Positions 1 through 7,154 of a stretch of DNA of 32,812 nt are shown here, in pieces (the first letter of the stretch is position 1; every line of letters starts with the position of its first letter). A program made the position numbers and the translations under genes. The notes under the pieces are model-generated. The model did not search any database. It worked only from the letters and a program-made list of their open reading frames with translations, and was not told where the DNA came from. The stretch comes from Candidatus Saccharimonadota bacterium (GTDB lineage Bacteria; Patescibacteriota; Saccharimonadia; Saccharimonadales; Saccharimonadaceae), in assembly GCA_017514905.1 (NCBI GenBank), contig JAFWIK010000023.1, forward strand, positions 1 to 32,812, read 5' to 3'.

Positions 1-1
1 A

Positions 2-469
2 AAAGGTTCGGAAGCCATATTGGAGCTAGAGCAAATCAAAGGTGTAGATTCTACTATCCGAAAAACCCTCGCTGACTTAGCTGACGATGCTAAGCTTTTT
101 GTCAAAGAACGTCTCTTTACTCATGGCCGCCAAACTGCCGAAAGTATTTATGAAGTTGATTTAAACGGTCAAAACTCTACTGCCGATATCGCCTCCCGTT
201 CTATTGCGCAAGATTTTTCTAAGCAACTTTTTAAGGCCACCATCACAGGGAATAACAAATGCCGTGGTCACTCTGCCTGTGATGCGATTATTATGGACGA
301 AGCCAAAGTCCACGCCATTCCAGCCCTCGATGCTAGAACTAAAGACGCTGAATTAATCCACGAAGCCGCTATCGGCAAAATCGCCGGCGACCAAATTATG
401 AAGCTCATGACTCTCGGTGCTACCAAAAAAGAAGCTGAAAGCAAAATTATTAATGGCTTTTTACGATAA
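2..469 (+). CDS. SufB/SufD-family Fe-S cluster assembly protein, 3' part
   Basis: The reading frame is open to the left window edge, so only the C-terminal ~155 residues are present; the TTG at 20 is internal. The protein matches the C-terminal beta-helix of the SufB/SufD family: a run near K-C-R-G-H-S-A-C-D followed by A-L-D-A-R and then H-E-A-A-I-G-K-I, ending in the helical tail with G-A-T-K-K-E-A and I-I-N-G-F. In this family such proteins form the SufBCD scaffold on which Fe-S clusters are built in the cytoplasm. The motif order supports the family strongly, but choosing SufB or SufD needs the missing N-terminal half. It ends 10 bases before a large inverted-repeat element and is not coupled to nrdD, which has its own promoter. 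An Fe-S assembly gene fits beside the radical-SAM enzyme NrdG, although that link is inference. Confidence 0.88.
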   Translation, partial: KGSEAILELEQIKGVDSTIRKTLADLADDAKLFVKERLFTHGRQTAESIYEVDLNGQNSTADIASRSIAQDFSKQLFKATITGNNKCRGHSACDAIIMDEAKVHAIPALDARTKDAELIHEAAIGKIAGDQIMKLMTLGATKKEAESKIINGFLR

Positions 470-478
470 GATCTAGCC

Positions 479-594
479 AATCAGAAACAGTACTATTTGG
501 GACATTTCGGAGCGCGGCAGCGCGAGAATTAGCGCCGGCCGCCCGTGGCGACGGGCCGGCCGGACGCGTGTCCCAAATGGTGCTATTTCTGATT
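479..594. repeat. Large intergenic hairpin element A (GC-rich core)
   Basis: Outer arms 479-503 and 570-594 are 25-base imperfect inverted repeats (three mismatches, two of them G-T wobble capable). The core is very GC-rich and forms a second stem: 535-546 pairs with 551-563 with one bulged base around a GGCG loop. It fills the gap between the sufB/D-like gene and the nrdD promoter. There is no run of T directly after the right arm, so it is not a textbook terminator. Elements at 16157-16323 and 26426-26542 share the plan but not the sequence, apart from a short CGGACGC word also found in the second. Confidence 0.8.
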
Positions 595-624
595 TTGATT
601 CATAAAAAATAACCATAAAAAGTC

Positions 625-671
625 TTGCAATTCCATATTTAGTGTTATATACTGGGTATTAAGCACTAAAT
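625..671 (+). promoter_or_regulatory. nrdDG promoter with overlapping inverted repeat
   Basis: TTGCAA (625-630), a 17-base spacer and TATACT (648-653) form a good sigma-70-type promoter ahead of nrdD. A perfect 8-base inverted repeat, ATTTAGTG at 637-644 and CACTAAAT at 664-671, brackets the -10 box and expected start, where a repressor would bind. Its fit to the NrdR box is poor, so the regulator is not named. Confidence 0.6.
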
Positions 672-726
672 GTAGCGTCTGAAACATTTAACACATATAT
701 ATTTGAACAAAATGAAGGAGGTATCA

Positions 727-2922
727 ATGTTCAAAAGAATCGTCAAACGGGATGGTAAAATCGTCAAATTTGATCCCGATAAAATTACCGAGGCCATCGC
801 GAAAGCTGGCCTTGCCACTGAAGAGTTTAAGTATGACCGCGCTAAAGCTCTGACCGAAAAAGTTTTAAAACGTGCCGATGAAACAATTACCACTCGTACT
901 CCTAATGTCGAGCAGATTCAGGACATCGTCGAAGAAGTTCTGATGGAGTCCAGCTTCAAAAAGACGGCTAGGGCTTACATTCGTTATCGCCAAGAGCGTT
1001 CTCGTGTCCGTGATGCGAAATCTGATCTCATGATGATTTATCGTACAATTTCTCATGCTGACGCCTCCGAAGATTCCGATATTAAACGCTCAAATGCTAA
1101 TGTTGACGGCAACTCCGCCATGGGTAAAATGCTTCAATTCGGCGCTGAAGGCTCCAAAGTTTTTGCTAAGTCTTTACTTTTAAGACCAGACATCGCTGCC
1201 GCTCATGATAATGGTGACATTCATATTCACGATCTTGATTTTTACGCCACCGGCACTCTGACTTGCTGCCAGTCCGATCCTTTCCGCATGTTCGAAAATG
1301 GTGGTTTTAATACTGGCCACGGTCATCTTCGCACTCCAAATTCGATCGCTTCTTATGGTGCGCTTGCGGCTATCTTACTCCAAGCCAATCAAAACGAGCA
1401 ACACGGCGGTCAATCTATTCCGAATTTCGATTACGCTATGGCGCCAGGCGTTCACAAATCTTTCCGTAAAGCTTTAAAGAAGAATCTTGAAAAATATAAT
1501 AAATTCACTGGCAAAAAACTTAATCTCACTATCAAAGATGATTACGAATATGGCGACGACAAGAGGTTGAAGAAAGACAAATGGCCCAAAGAAATCATTG
1601 AAACTTCTAATGAAGATGTTGAACGTGAAACATTCCAAGCCATGGAGGGCTTCATTCACAACCTCAACACTATGCACTCCCGTGCTGGCGCTCAGGTGCC
1701 ATTCACTAGTATTAATTTCGGTACCGACACTACTCCAGCCGGTCGCCTAGTTTCAAAATGTTTGCTTGAGGCTACTGAAAATGGTCTAGGCAAAGGCGAA
1801 ACTCCAATTTTCCCAATTTCAATTTTCAAAGTTAAAGAAGGCGTTAACTATAATCCTGAAGATCCTAATTATGATCTCTTCCAGAAATCTATGGCCGTTT
1901 CTGCTAAACGTCTTTTCCCGAACTTCTGTTTTATCGATGCTCCGTACAATCTCAAGTACTACAAGAAAGGTGATTATCGCACTGAGATTGCTACCATGGG
2001 TTGCCGCACTCGCGTCTTCTCGTCGGTCTTCCCAGAATCTGATGGTATCGTGACTGGTCGTGGCAACCTTTCCTTTACCACTATTAATTTGGTTCGTATC
2101 GGTATCAAACACGGCATTTGCTTGAAAGAAAGAAAAGAAGCTGATTGGGATGGTTTCTACAAAGAGCTTGATGAAAAAATGGATCTGGTAAAAGACGAGC
2201 TCTTAGACCGATTCGATTTCCAAGCCAAGCAGCATGTTCGTAATTTCCCGTTTCTCATGGGACAAGGGAACTGGTTTGGCTCCGAAAAACTTGGACCAAA
2301 TGACACTTTACGTGACGTTATCAAACACGGTACGCTCTCTATCGGTTTCATTGGCCTAGCTGAAACCCTCGTTGCTATGACTGGCAAACACCATGGTGAA
2401 GACGAAGACGCTCGCGATCTCGGCCTTGATATCGTTAGTCATATGCGCGAAAAATGCGACGGTTATTGCAAGAAATATCATCTAAATTTCAGTTTACTCG
2501 CTACTCCAGCCGAAGGCATTGCTGGTCGATTTACCAAGCTTGACCGCAAAGAATACGGCAAGATTAAAGGTGTTACCGATCGTGAATTCTATACCAACTC
2601 ATTCCATGTGCCAGTTTATTTCCCAATTTCTGCCTTCGAAAAAATTGAAATTGAGGCACCTTATCATGCGCTTTGTAACGCTGGTCACATTACCTATATC
2701 GAGCTCGACGGTGATCCATCTCAAAATCTCCCAGCCTTCGAAGCCGTGATTCGTAAAATGCACGATGAGGGTGTTGGCTACGGTTCCGTTAACCATCCAG
2801 TTGACCGTGATCCAGTTTGTGGCTTTTCTGGTGTAATCTCTGGCGATCGCTGCCCGCACTGTGGCCGTCTTGAAGGTGATGTCCCATTCGAAAAGGTTTG
2901 CAGTTGCGCCAAAGGAGAATAG
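727..2922 (+). CDS. nrdD: Anaerobic (class III) ribonucleoside-triphosphate reductase
   Basis: Reduces ribonucleotides to deoxyribonucleotides in the absence of oxygen; the family is activated by the radical-SAM enzyme NrdG, encoded next. The 731-residue product has an N-terminal ATP-cone (about 3-92, starting F-K-R-I-V-K-R-D-G) that should bind ATP/dATP as an allosteric site. The catalytic barrel follows, with a Cys pair at 180-181 after H-I-H-D-L-D-F and the finger-loop Cys426 in M-G-C-R-T-R. The C-terminal zinc-ribbon cysteines are Cys698 and C709-P-H-C712. The start at ATG 727 is set by GAAGGAGG at 714-721; in-frame TTG 703 and ATG 712 lie upstream of or in that site. Oddity: after V-P-F-E-K-V (719-724) the usual R-R-x-x-G-Y glycyl-radical segment and basic tail are absent; the protein ends C-S-C-A-K-G-E. 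No frame shift restores the motif. The stop directly abuts nrdG. Confidence 0.95.
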   Translation: MFKRIVKRDGKIVKFDPDKITEAIAKAGLATEEFKYDRAKALTEKVLKRADETITTRTPNVEQIQDIVEEVLMESSFKKTARAYIRYRQERSRVRDAKSDLMMIYRTISHADASEDSDIKRSNANVDGNSAMGKMLQFGAEGSKVFAKSLLLRPDIAAAHDNGDIHIHDLDFYATGTLTCCQSDPFRMFENGGFNTGHGHLRTPNSIASYGALAAILLQANQNEQHGGQSIPNFDYAMAPGVHKSFRKALKKNLEKYNKFTGKKLNLTIKDDYEYGDDKRLKKDKWPKEIIETSNEDVERETFQAMEGFIHNLNTMHSRAGAQVPFTSINFGTDTTPAGRLVSKCLLEATENGLGKGETPIFPISIFKVKEGVNYNPEDPNYDLFQKSMAVSAKRLFPNFCFIDAPYNLKYYKKGDYRTEIATMGCRTRVFSSVFPESDGIVTGRGNLSFTTINLVRIGIKHGICLKERKEADWDGFYKELDEKMDLVKDELLDRFDFQAKQHVRNFPFLMGQGNWFGSEKLGPNDTLRDVIKHGTLSIGFIGLAETLVAMTGKHHGEDEDARDLGLDIVSHMREKCDGYCKKYHLNFSLLATPAEGIAGRFTKLDRKEYGKIKGVTDREFYTNSFHVPVYFPISAFEKIEIEAPYHALCNAGHITYIELDGDPSQNLPAFEAVIRKMHDEGVGYGSVNHPVDRDPVCGFSGVISGDRCPHCGRLEGDVPFEKVCSCAKGE

Positions 2923-3477
2923 ATGAATACGGATTGGCACAAGATTTCTTTAGAGAAAATCTCAAAGCAGCTTGAAACTCCAGAGGGTTACATTAGGCTT
3001 AGCGGCCCTCTGGAGCACGACAACATCGTCAACGGCGATGGCCTTCGTGTAGTTCTCTGGACACAAGGTTGTCCTAACCACTGCAAAGGTTGCCAAAACC
3101 CTGAGACTTGGGACTATGAAGCTGGCTTTTTAGTTAAAATTGATGATCTTAAAAACGAATTAAGAGAATTTAAAGGCCAAGCTGGTCTTACTTTCTGCGG
3201 CGGCGAACCTTTTGTTCAGGCTAAATCTTGCAAGGAAATTGCTGACTGGTGCCGTAAGGAACTTGGCTGGAATATTTGGAGCTTCTCTGGTTTTACTTAC
3301 GAGATTATCAAAGAACACGGTGGCGCTCCTTGGGAACTCCTCAAATCCTTGGATGCCCTAATTGATGGACCTTTTATTCTTAGCCAACGCGACCTCAGTC
3401 TCAGATTTCGCGGTTCCAAGAACCAGCGACTTCTAAGACTCGAGCTTGGTACCGGCAAAATCTTGTCAATTGAGTAA
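2923..3477 (+). CDS. nrdG: Anaerobic ribonucleotide reductase activating protein (radical SAM)
   Basis: A 184-residue radical-SAM enzyme that, in its family, cleaves S-adenosylmethionine to make the glycyl radical on NrdD. Cys50, Cys54 and Cys57 form the CxxxCxxC 4Fe-4S motif, preceded by N-G-D-G-L-R-V-V-L-W; F-C-G-G-E-P at about 87-92 is the SAM-binding GGE motif, and F-R-G-S-K-N-Q-R near the end is typical of NrdG. About 30 residues precede the usual family start. ATG 2923 follows the nrdD stop with no gap, and AAAGGAG at 2911-2917 within the nrdD end is its ribosome site, so the two genes are co-transcribed and probably translationally coupled. The intact activase makes the missing radical motif in NrdD puzzling. 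Confidence 0.95.
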   Translation: MNTDWHKISLEKISKQLETPEGYIRLSGPLEHDNIVNGDGLRVVLWTQGCPNHCKGCQNPETWDYEAGFLVKIDDLKNELREFKGQAGLTFCGGEPFVQAKSCKEIADWCRKELGWNIWSFSGFTYEIIKEHGGAPWELLKSLDALIDGPFILSQRDLSLRFRGSKNQRLLRLELGTGKILSIE

Positions 3478-3482
3478 TAGTT

Positions 3483-3491
3483 TGGTACAAT
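3483..3491 (+). promoter_or_regulatory. Extended -10 promoter of the DUF916-like gene
   Basis: TGGTACAAT is an extended -10 box. Transcription would start near 3498, downstream of the ATG at 3492, so that ATG cannot be the translation start; GGAGG at 3507-3511 serves ATG 3516. Confidence 0.6.
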
Positions 3492-3515
3492 ATGCCTAAT
3501 AACTGTGGAGGACAT

Positions 3516-4385
3516 ATGGAAGAAAATAGTAATACTTTTACCGTCTTGCCGATGAGTCAGCGGTTTTCCTTAAAAGCGGGAGAAAAAGTTGAAGGTGATA
3601 TCACCGTCGTCAACCCAGTTGACGCCAAAGAAGATTTCGCTTATAAAGCAGCAGTCGCTCCTTACGGTGTCATCGAGAATGAACATGCCGACTATACTAT
3701 CGACTTAGTTGGTACCTCATCCTATACAGAGATTGCTAAATGGATCAAAATCGATAATCCTACTGGTACAGTTAAGCCTAATGAATCCAAAAAGATTCAT
3801 TTTACTATCAACGTGCCAAAGAACGCTCCAGCTGGTGGCCAATACGCGGCCATCGAAATTTCTTCCGATCAGAAAAAAGAAGGTAACGAAGGCGTCAACA
3901 TTCAAAACGTTTTCGAAATGGCGAGTATTATTTATGGTACCGTCGATGGCAAAACCAAGCACGAAGGCGAAATTCTCGAAAACAACGTTCCAGGCTTTAT
4001 TGTTAGCCCCCCAGCTACTCTGGGTGCCATGATTTCTAATCACGGTAACGTTCACGAAGATGCCTCCTTTGTAATTACTGTTTCGGATTTCTTTACCGGT
4101 AACGTCATCCTTCCTACTGAAGAAGACGAAGGCAAGTATTCAGAAATTGTCATGCCGGAGACTACTCGTTATATTGAACGCGAGATCAACAATCTCCCAG
4201 CTCTCGGTGTGGTCAAAGTCAATCAGACCATTTATTACAATGGTAATGTTTCCACTGTCGAAAGCAACATTCTAATTTGTCCAATCTGGTTTATGATTCT
4301 CGTCCTTATCACTCTAGGCGCGATTATCGCTTCGGTTGTGCACCTAATCAAAAAGCACCACCACAAAAAACCAGAGGTTGCCTAG
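3516..4385 (+). CDS. DUF916-like Ig-fold protein with C-terminal membrane anchor
   Basis: This 289-residue protein resembles the extracellular beta-sandwich proteins found with WxL systems (DUF916 type): an N-terminal F-S-L-K-A-G-E-K-V-E-G segment, a P-K-N-A-P-A-G-G-Q-Y-A-A-I loop near 110, and a second beta-rich half. One strong hydrophobic helix lies near residues 250-275, followed by a basic K-K-H-H-H-K-K tail that should stay in the cytoplasm. That predicts a protein displayed outside on a C-terminal anchor, yet no signal peptide is visible and no in-frame upstream start would add one (a stop lies at 3471). The start is fixed by GGAGG four bases upstream and by the promoter position. The role is unknown; envelope binding is only an inference from the fold. 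Confidence 0.65.
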   Translation: MEENSNTFTVLPMSQRFSLKAGEKVEGDITVVNPVDAKEDFAYKAAVAPYGVIENEHADYTIDLVGTSSYTEIAKWIKIDNPTGTVKPNESKKIHFTINVPKNAPAGGQYAAIEISSDQKKEGNEGVNIQNVFEMASIIYGTVDGKTKHEGEILENNVPGFIVSPPATLGAMISNHGNVHEDASFVITVSDFFTGNVILPTEEDEGKYSEIVMPETTRYIEREINNLPALGVVKVNQTIYYNGNVSTVESNILICPIWFMILVLITLGAIIASVVHLIKKHHHKKPEVA

Positions 4386-4388
4386 CTG

Positions 4389-4397
4389 TTGTATAAT
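4389..4397 (+). promoter_or_regulatory. -10 promoter giving a probable leaderless rel mRNA
   Basis: TATAAT at 4392-4397 sits exactly six bases before ATG 4404, so transcription should begin at or next to the start codon. No Shine-Dalgarno is present. Confidence 0.65.
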
Positions 4398-4403
4398 ATA
4401 GTT

Positions 4404-5879
4404 ATGAATAAAAAGATCGCTAAAACCGATTCCGAGCGTGTCAAACGTGCGGTTGAAGTAGCAAAAAACGCCCACGAAGGTCAGTTTCGAAAAACTGGCG
4501 AGCCCTATATCGTGCATCCTTTAGCCGTTAAAAAAATCCTCGAGGAATGGGGCATGGACGAGGACACTATCATTGCTGGTATTTTGCATGACACCGTTGA
4601 GGACACCGACCTCACTCTTGATGACATCCGCAAAGAATTCGGCGATTCTGTAGCTTTTCTAGTTGATGGTGTTACTAAGCTCTCTACTGCACGCGACGGT
4701 ATGCGCGACATCGATACCTATCTCCCTGCGACCAAAGATAATTTTCTTCGTCTCATGATTGCCCTCGGTGATGATATTCGAGTCCTGATCATTAAGCTCG
4801 CTGATCGTTTGCATAATTTGCGTACGCTTTCGGCCCTCCCGCCCGATAAACAGAGAAAAATCGCTAAAGAGACTCTCGAGATTTTTGCTCCCTTAGCTGA
4901 TCGGCTCAATATGGGGCTCCTTCGTGTTGAGCTTTCAGATCTTTCTTTTAAGTATGTCGACCCCAGACGTTTTGAAGAACTTAAAAAATTGATTGAGACT
5001 CGCAATAAATCCGCCGAAAAATCCCTCAAAAAGATCGAAGAAGAAGTCACTGCCGCCCTAAAAAAAGAAAAAATCAAGTTCGAGCTCTCTGGTCGCGTGA
5101 AGTCAGTTTACTCGCTTCACAAAAAACTTGCCAAATATGATCAAAATATCAACGCGGTTTATGATCTCACAGCTCTCCGCGTAATCGTGGATGATGTCAC
5201 TGATTGTTATTTGGCGCTTGGCATCATTCATTCGCTTTATACTCCTATGAATGGCCGGATTAAAGACTATATTGCTATGCCTAAACAAAACGGCTACCAA
5301 TCCATCCATACTACTGTAATTACTAAAGATAAGCATGTTGTCGAATTCCAGATTCGTACCAAAGAAATGCACGAATACGCCGAGCGTGGTCTCGCTGCCA
5401 GCTTTTATTATAATGAGCAAAAATTAACAGAGAACTATAAAAAAGGGAAGATCGAGCATCTTCCCACAAATCTGCTTTGGATTACCGAGCTGCAAATGAC
5501 TGCTGCTAAGCTTCGCGAAGGTAAAAAGGTAGATTTGAAAAAACTCAAGATCAATCTTTTTGCCGATAAAATCTTCGTTTACACCCCGAAGGGTGATATT
5601 ATCGATTTGCCAAAGGGAGCTTTGCCACTTGATTTTGCTTATCGTCTGCACTCCGAGATTGGTGACCATGTAGTAGGTGTAAAGATCAACGGGAAGATGA
5701 GCAACTTGAATAAAAAATTAGAACAAGGCGACATCGTCGAAATCCTCACTTCCAAAAATCAAACTCCTAAAACCTCCTGGCTTGACCGCATCATCACTTC
5801 GCATGCCCGCACTAAGTTGCTTCACGCTCTTCGTCCTTCCACAATCCCAGATCGGCCTGCCAAGAAAAAGCGCAAATAA
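4404..5879 (+). CDS. rel: Bifunctional (p)ppGpp synthetase/hydrolase, short Rel/SpoT form
   Basis: Makes and degrades the alarmone (p)ppGpp that controls the stringent response. The 491-residue protein has an N-terminal HD hydrolase domain with H62-D63 followed by E66-D67 in H-D-T-V-E-D. A RelA synthetase domain follows, with Y253-D254 in Y-D-L-T-A-L-R-V-I and E314 in E-F-Q-I-R-T, then a TGS domain from about 390 (F-V-Y-T-P-K-G-D-I). It stops soon after TGS; the helical, zinc-finger and ACT regions of ~740-residue Rel proteins are missing, so ribosome sensing may be simplified. The family G-x-A-A-H-W segment reads G-L-A-A-S-F here. ATG 4404 is preferred over TTG 4389 because the -10 box lies between them. 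Both catalytic sites look intact. Confidence 0.93.
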   Translation: MNKKIAKTDSERVKRAVEVAKNAHEGQFRKTGEPYIVHPLAVKKILEEWGMDEDTIIAGILHDTVEDTDLTLDDIRKEFGDSVAFLVDGVTKLSTARDGMRDIDTYLPATKDNFLRLMIALGDDIRVLIIKLADRLHNLRTLSALPPDKQRKIAKETLEIFAPLADRLNMGLLRVELSDLSFKYVDPRRFEELKKLIETRNKSAEKSLKKIEEEVTAALKKEKIKFELSGRVKSVYSLHKKLAKYDQNINAVYDLTALRVIVDDVTDCYLALGIIHSLYTPMNGRIKDYIAMPKQNGYQSIHTTVITKDKHVVEFQIRTKEMHEYAERGLAASFYYNEQKLTENYKKGKIEHLPTNLLWITELQMTAAKLREGKKVDLKKLKINLFADKIFVYTPKGDIIDLPKGALPLDFAYRLHSEIGDHVVGVKINGKMSNLNKKLEQGDIVEILTSKNQTPKTSWLDRIITSHARTKLLHALRPSTIPDRPAKKKRK

Positions 5880-5881
5880 TG

Positions 5882-5890
5882 TGGTATAAT
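5882..5890 (+). promoter_or_regulatory. Extended -10 promoter of tRNA-Thr
   Basis: TGGTATAAT lies 14 bases before the mature tRNA 5' end, leaving a short 5' leader for RNase P to remove. Confidence 0.7.
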
Positions 5891-5904
5891 AACATCAGAC
5901 AGAC

Positions 5905-5980
5905 GCCGATGTAGCTCAGTTGGTAGAGCAGCTCATTCGTAACGAGCAGGTCACAGGTTCGATCCCTGCCATCGGCTCCA
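5905..5980 (+). tRNA. tRNA-Thr (anticodon CGT)
   Basis: Acceptor stem GCCGATG (5905-5911) pairs with CATCGGC, followed by T73 and an encoded CCA ending at 5980. The D arm is GCTC...GAGC, the anticodon loop TTCGTAA carries CGT, which reads ACG, and the T-loop is TTCGATC. Two A-C mismatches are visible: the last pair of the anticodon stem and the outer pair of the T stem. The gene overlaps neither neighbour and is followed by T6. Confidence 0.95.
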
Positions 5981-6014
5981 TTTTTTAAGGTTCGATCAGA
6001 CGACGAAGTGAATA

Positions 6015-6040
6015 AATATCGTGAGCTTGCTCACGATATT
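6015..6040. repeat. Perfect 12-bp hairpin in the tRNA-Thr downstream module
   Basis: 6015-6026 and 6029-6040 are perfectly complementary around a TT centre. It lies between tRNA-Thr and the copy of its 3' end and is not followed by a T run that would make it a clear terminator. Confidence 0.8.
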
Positions 6041-6058
6041 TTGAACGAGGAGGATGAA

Positions 6059-6081
6059 AGACTTTTGCAAAGCAAAAGTCT
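6059..6081. repeat. Hairpin with TTTTGC-n3-GCAAAA core next to the tRNA-Thr echo
   Basis: 6059-6068 pairs with 6072-6081 around AAA. It abuts the copied tRNA 3' end starting at 6082. A hairpin with the same core sits in the same place behind tRNA-Val (9640-9664). Confidence 0.8.
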
Positions 6082-6105
6082 ATCCCTGCCATCGGCTCCA
6101 TTTTT
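6082..6105 (+). repeat. Copy of the tRNA-Thr 3' end (24-base direct repeat)
   Basis: Identical over 24 bases to 5962-5985, covering the last T-loop bases, the 3' T stem, the 3' acceptor strand, CCA and five following T. The spacing is 120 bases. The remaining 5' part of the tRNA is absent here, so this cannot be a second tRNA gene. It resembles the duplicated end left by insertion into a tRNA T-loop, but no integrase is nearby. Confidence 0.9.
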
Positions 6106-6121
6106 ATTTTTGAAAAACTTA

Positions 6122-6130
6122 TGATATAAT
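6122..6130 (+). promoter_or_regulatory. Extended -10 promoter of the HdeD-like gene
   Basis: TGATATAAT, with start expected near 6137. The leader contains AAGGAG (6141-6146) six bases before ATG 6153, so this is a conventional leadered gene. Confidence 0.65.
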
Positions 6131-6152
6131 GAAAACATAAAAGGAGTTTTTT

Positions 6153-6776
6153 ATGGCAAAAGCAGAGATTATTAAGCAACCGGTCAAACAAGTCGGCGGC
6201 GAGATTAAGAAAACCGCTTGGCTTTCCATTGTTGAATCGCTTGCTCTGATCATTTTAGGTCTTCTATTTATCATTTTGCAACAGCCAATGGTAGAAGCCT
6301 TGTCTTATGTCGTAGGTGCTTTTTTCATCGTTAAAGGTGGTTTTCAAATCATCAATTATTTTATCGATAACGGCCCCAAAGATTTCTTTAACAACAACTT
6401 ACTTTCTGGCGTAGTTTCCGTTCTGATTGGTGTGGCTTTTCTAGTTGTTGGCGAAGATATCACTAATGTTTTTCGCGTCATCATCGGTATTATTATCATT
6501 TACGAATCACTAGTACGCATTAATTCCGCTATTAAACTTGCCAATGCCAAAATTGAAACCTGGAAATATATCCTTATCTTGGCGCTTCTTATGCTCGTTA
6601 TTGGTGTCTTTGTCACCTTCTATCAAGGAGCGGTTATCACTTTGGTTGGCGCTTTGATGATTGCCACCGGTGTGATTGGAGTGATTGGTGACGCCATGTT
6701 CATTCAACATGTTAATGCCATTGTTGAACAATTAACTAAAGTTTCTGACTCAACTAAGTCAACGGAAAATAATTAA
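6153..6776 (+). CDS. HdeD-like (DUF308) six-helix membrane protein
   Basis: A 207-residue integral membrane protein with about six hydrophobic segments in three pairs (first pair roughly 24-65), separated by short loops, and polar ends rich in K at the N-terminus and S/T/N at the C-terminus. Repeated helix pairs with G-x-x-F-I-V-K-G-G motifs are characteristic of the HdeD/DUF308 family, whose E. coli member is linked to acid resistance but whose molecular activity is not known. It leads a group of tightly spaced membrane and glycosyltransferase genes running to 8780, which hints at an envelope role. The start is supported by AAGGAG at correct spacing. Confidence 0.75.
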   Translation: MAKAEIIKQPVKQVGGEIKKTAWLSIVESLALIILGLLFIILQQPMVEALSYVVGAFFIVKGGFQIINYFIDNGPKDFFNNNLLSGVVSVLIGVAFLVVGEDITNVFRVIIGIIIIYESLVRINSAIKLANAKIETWKYILILALLMLVIGVFVTFYQGAVITLVGALMIATGVIGVIGDAMFIQHVNAIVEQLTKVSDSTKSTENN

Positions 6777-6790
6777 TTCTCACTAAAAAA

Positions 6791-7153
6791 ATGAAAACTT
6801 TAAAAGATGACCTTATCAAAATCTATCAAACCGAGCGCGGAATTCTGCTCCTGATGATTTTTAACGTTTTTGCTGCACTGGCGCTACTAATTTTTTCAAT
6901 TATCGCCCTGAACCCCGAGGCACCTGTAGTCAGGGTTGGCTATGGTGACATCGGAGGTTATCGTGATGGCACTTGGATCGGGCTCCTCACTTTTCCAATT
7001 CTTGCAGTGGTTTTTGGCGTTTTCCATAATATCCTCACGCTTCGAATTTTTCATAAACGTGGAGCCGGCATGGCTAAATTTTTCTTAATTACCACTTCTT
7101 GTTTGATTTTCGGTACCGCACTAGTCTTAATTCGCTTGCTCGGAGAAGAATAA
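6791..7153 (+). CDS. Small three-helix membrane protein of unknown function
   Basis: I do not recognise a family. The 120-residue product has hydrophobic segments at about 18-41, 64-87 and 95-115. Between the first two lies a 20-residue loop rich in G, D and Y that includes V-G-Y-G-D-I-G-G-Y and should be outside the cell if the charged N-terminus is inside. It begins 14 bases after the HdeD-like gene without a clear Shine-Dalgarno and ends one base before the glycosyltransferase start, so it is probably translated within the same operon. The context suggests a partner of the glycosyltransferase; this is inference. Confidence 0.75.
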   Translation: MKTLKDDLIKIYQTERGILLLMIFNVFAALALLIFSIIALNPEAPVVRVGYGDIGGYRDGTWIGLLTFPILAVVFGVFHNILTLRIFHKRGAGMAKFFLITTSCLIFGTALVLIRLLGEE

Positions 7154-7154
7154 A

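Noticed and set aside
3492-3515. ATG 3492 as start of the DUF916-like protein
   Set aside because: It begins directly after the -10 box and would lie upstream of the transcript start; GGAGG points to ATG 3516.
6082-6105. Second tRNA-Thr gene
   Set aside because: Only the 3' part from the T-loop onward is present; the preceding bases do not form D or anticodon arms.
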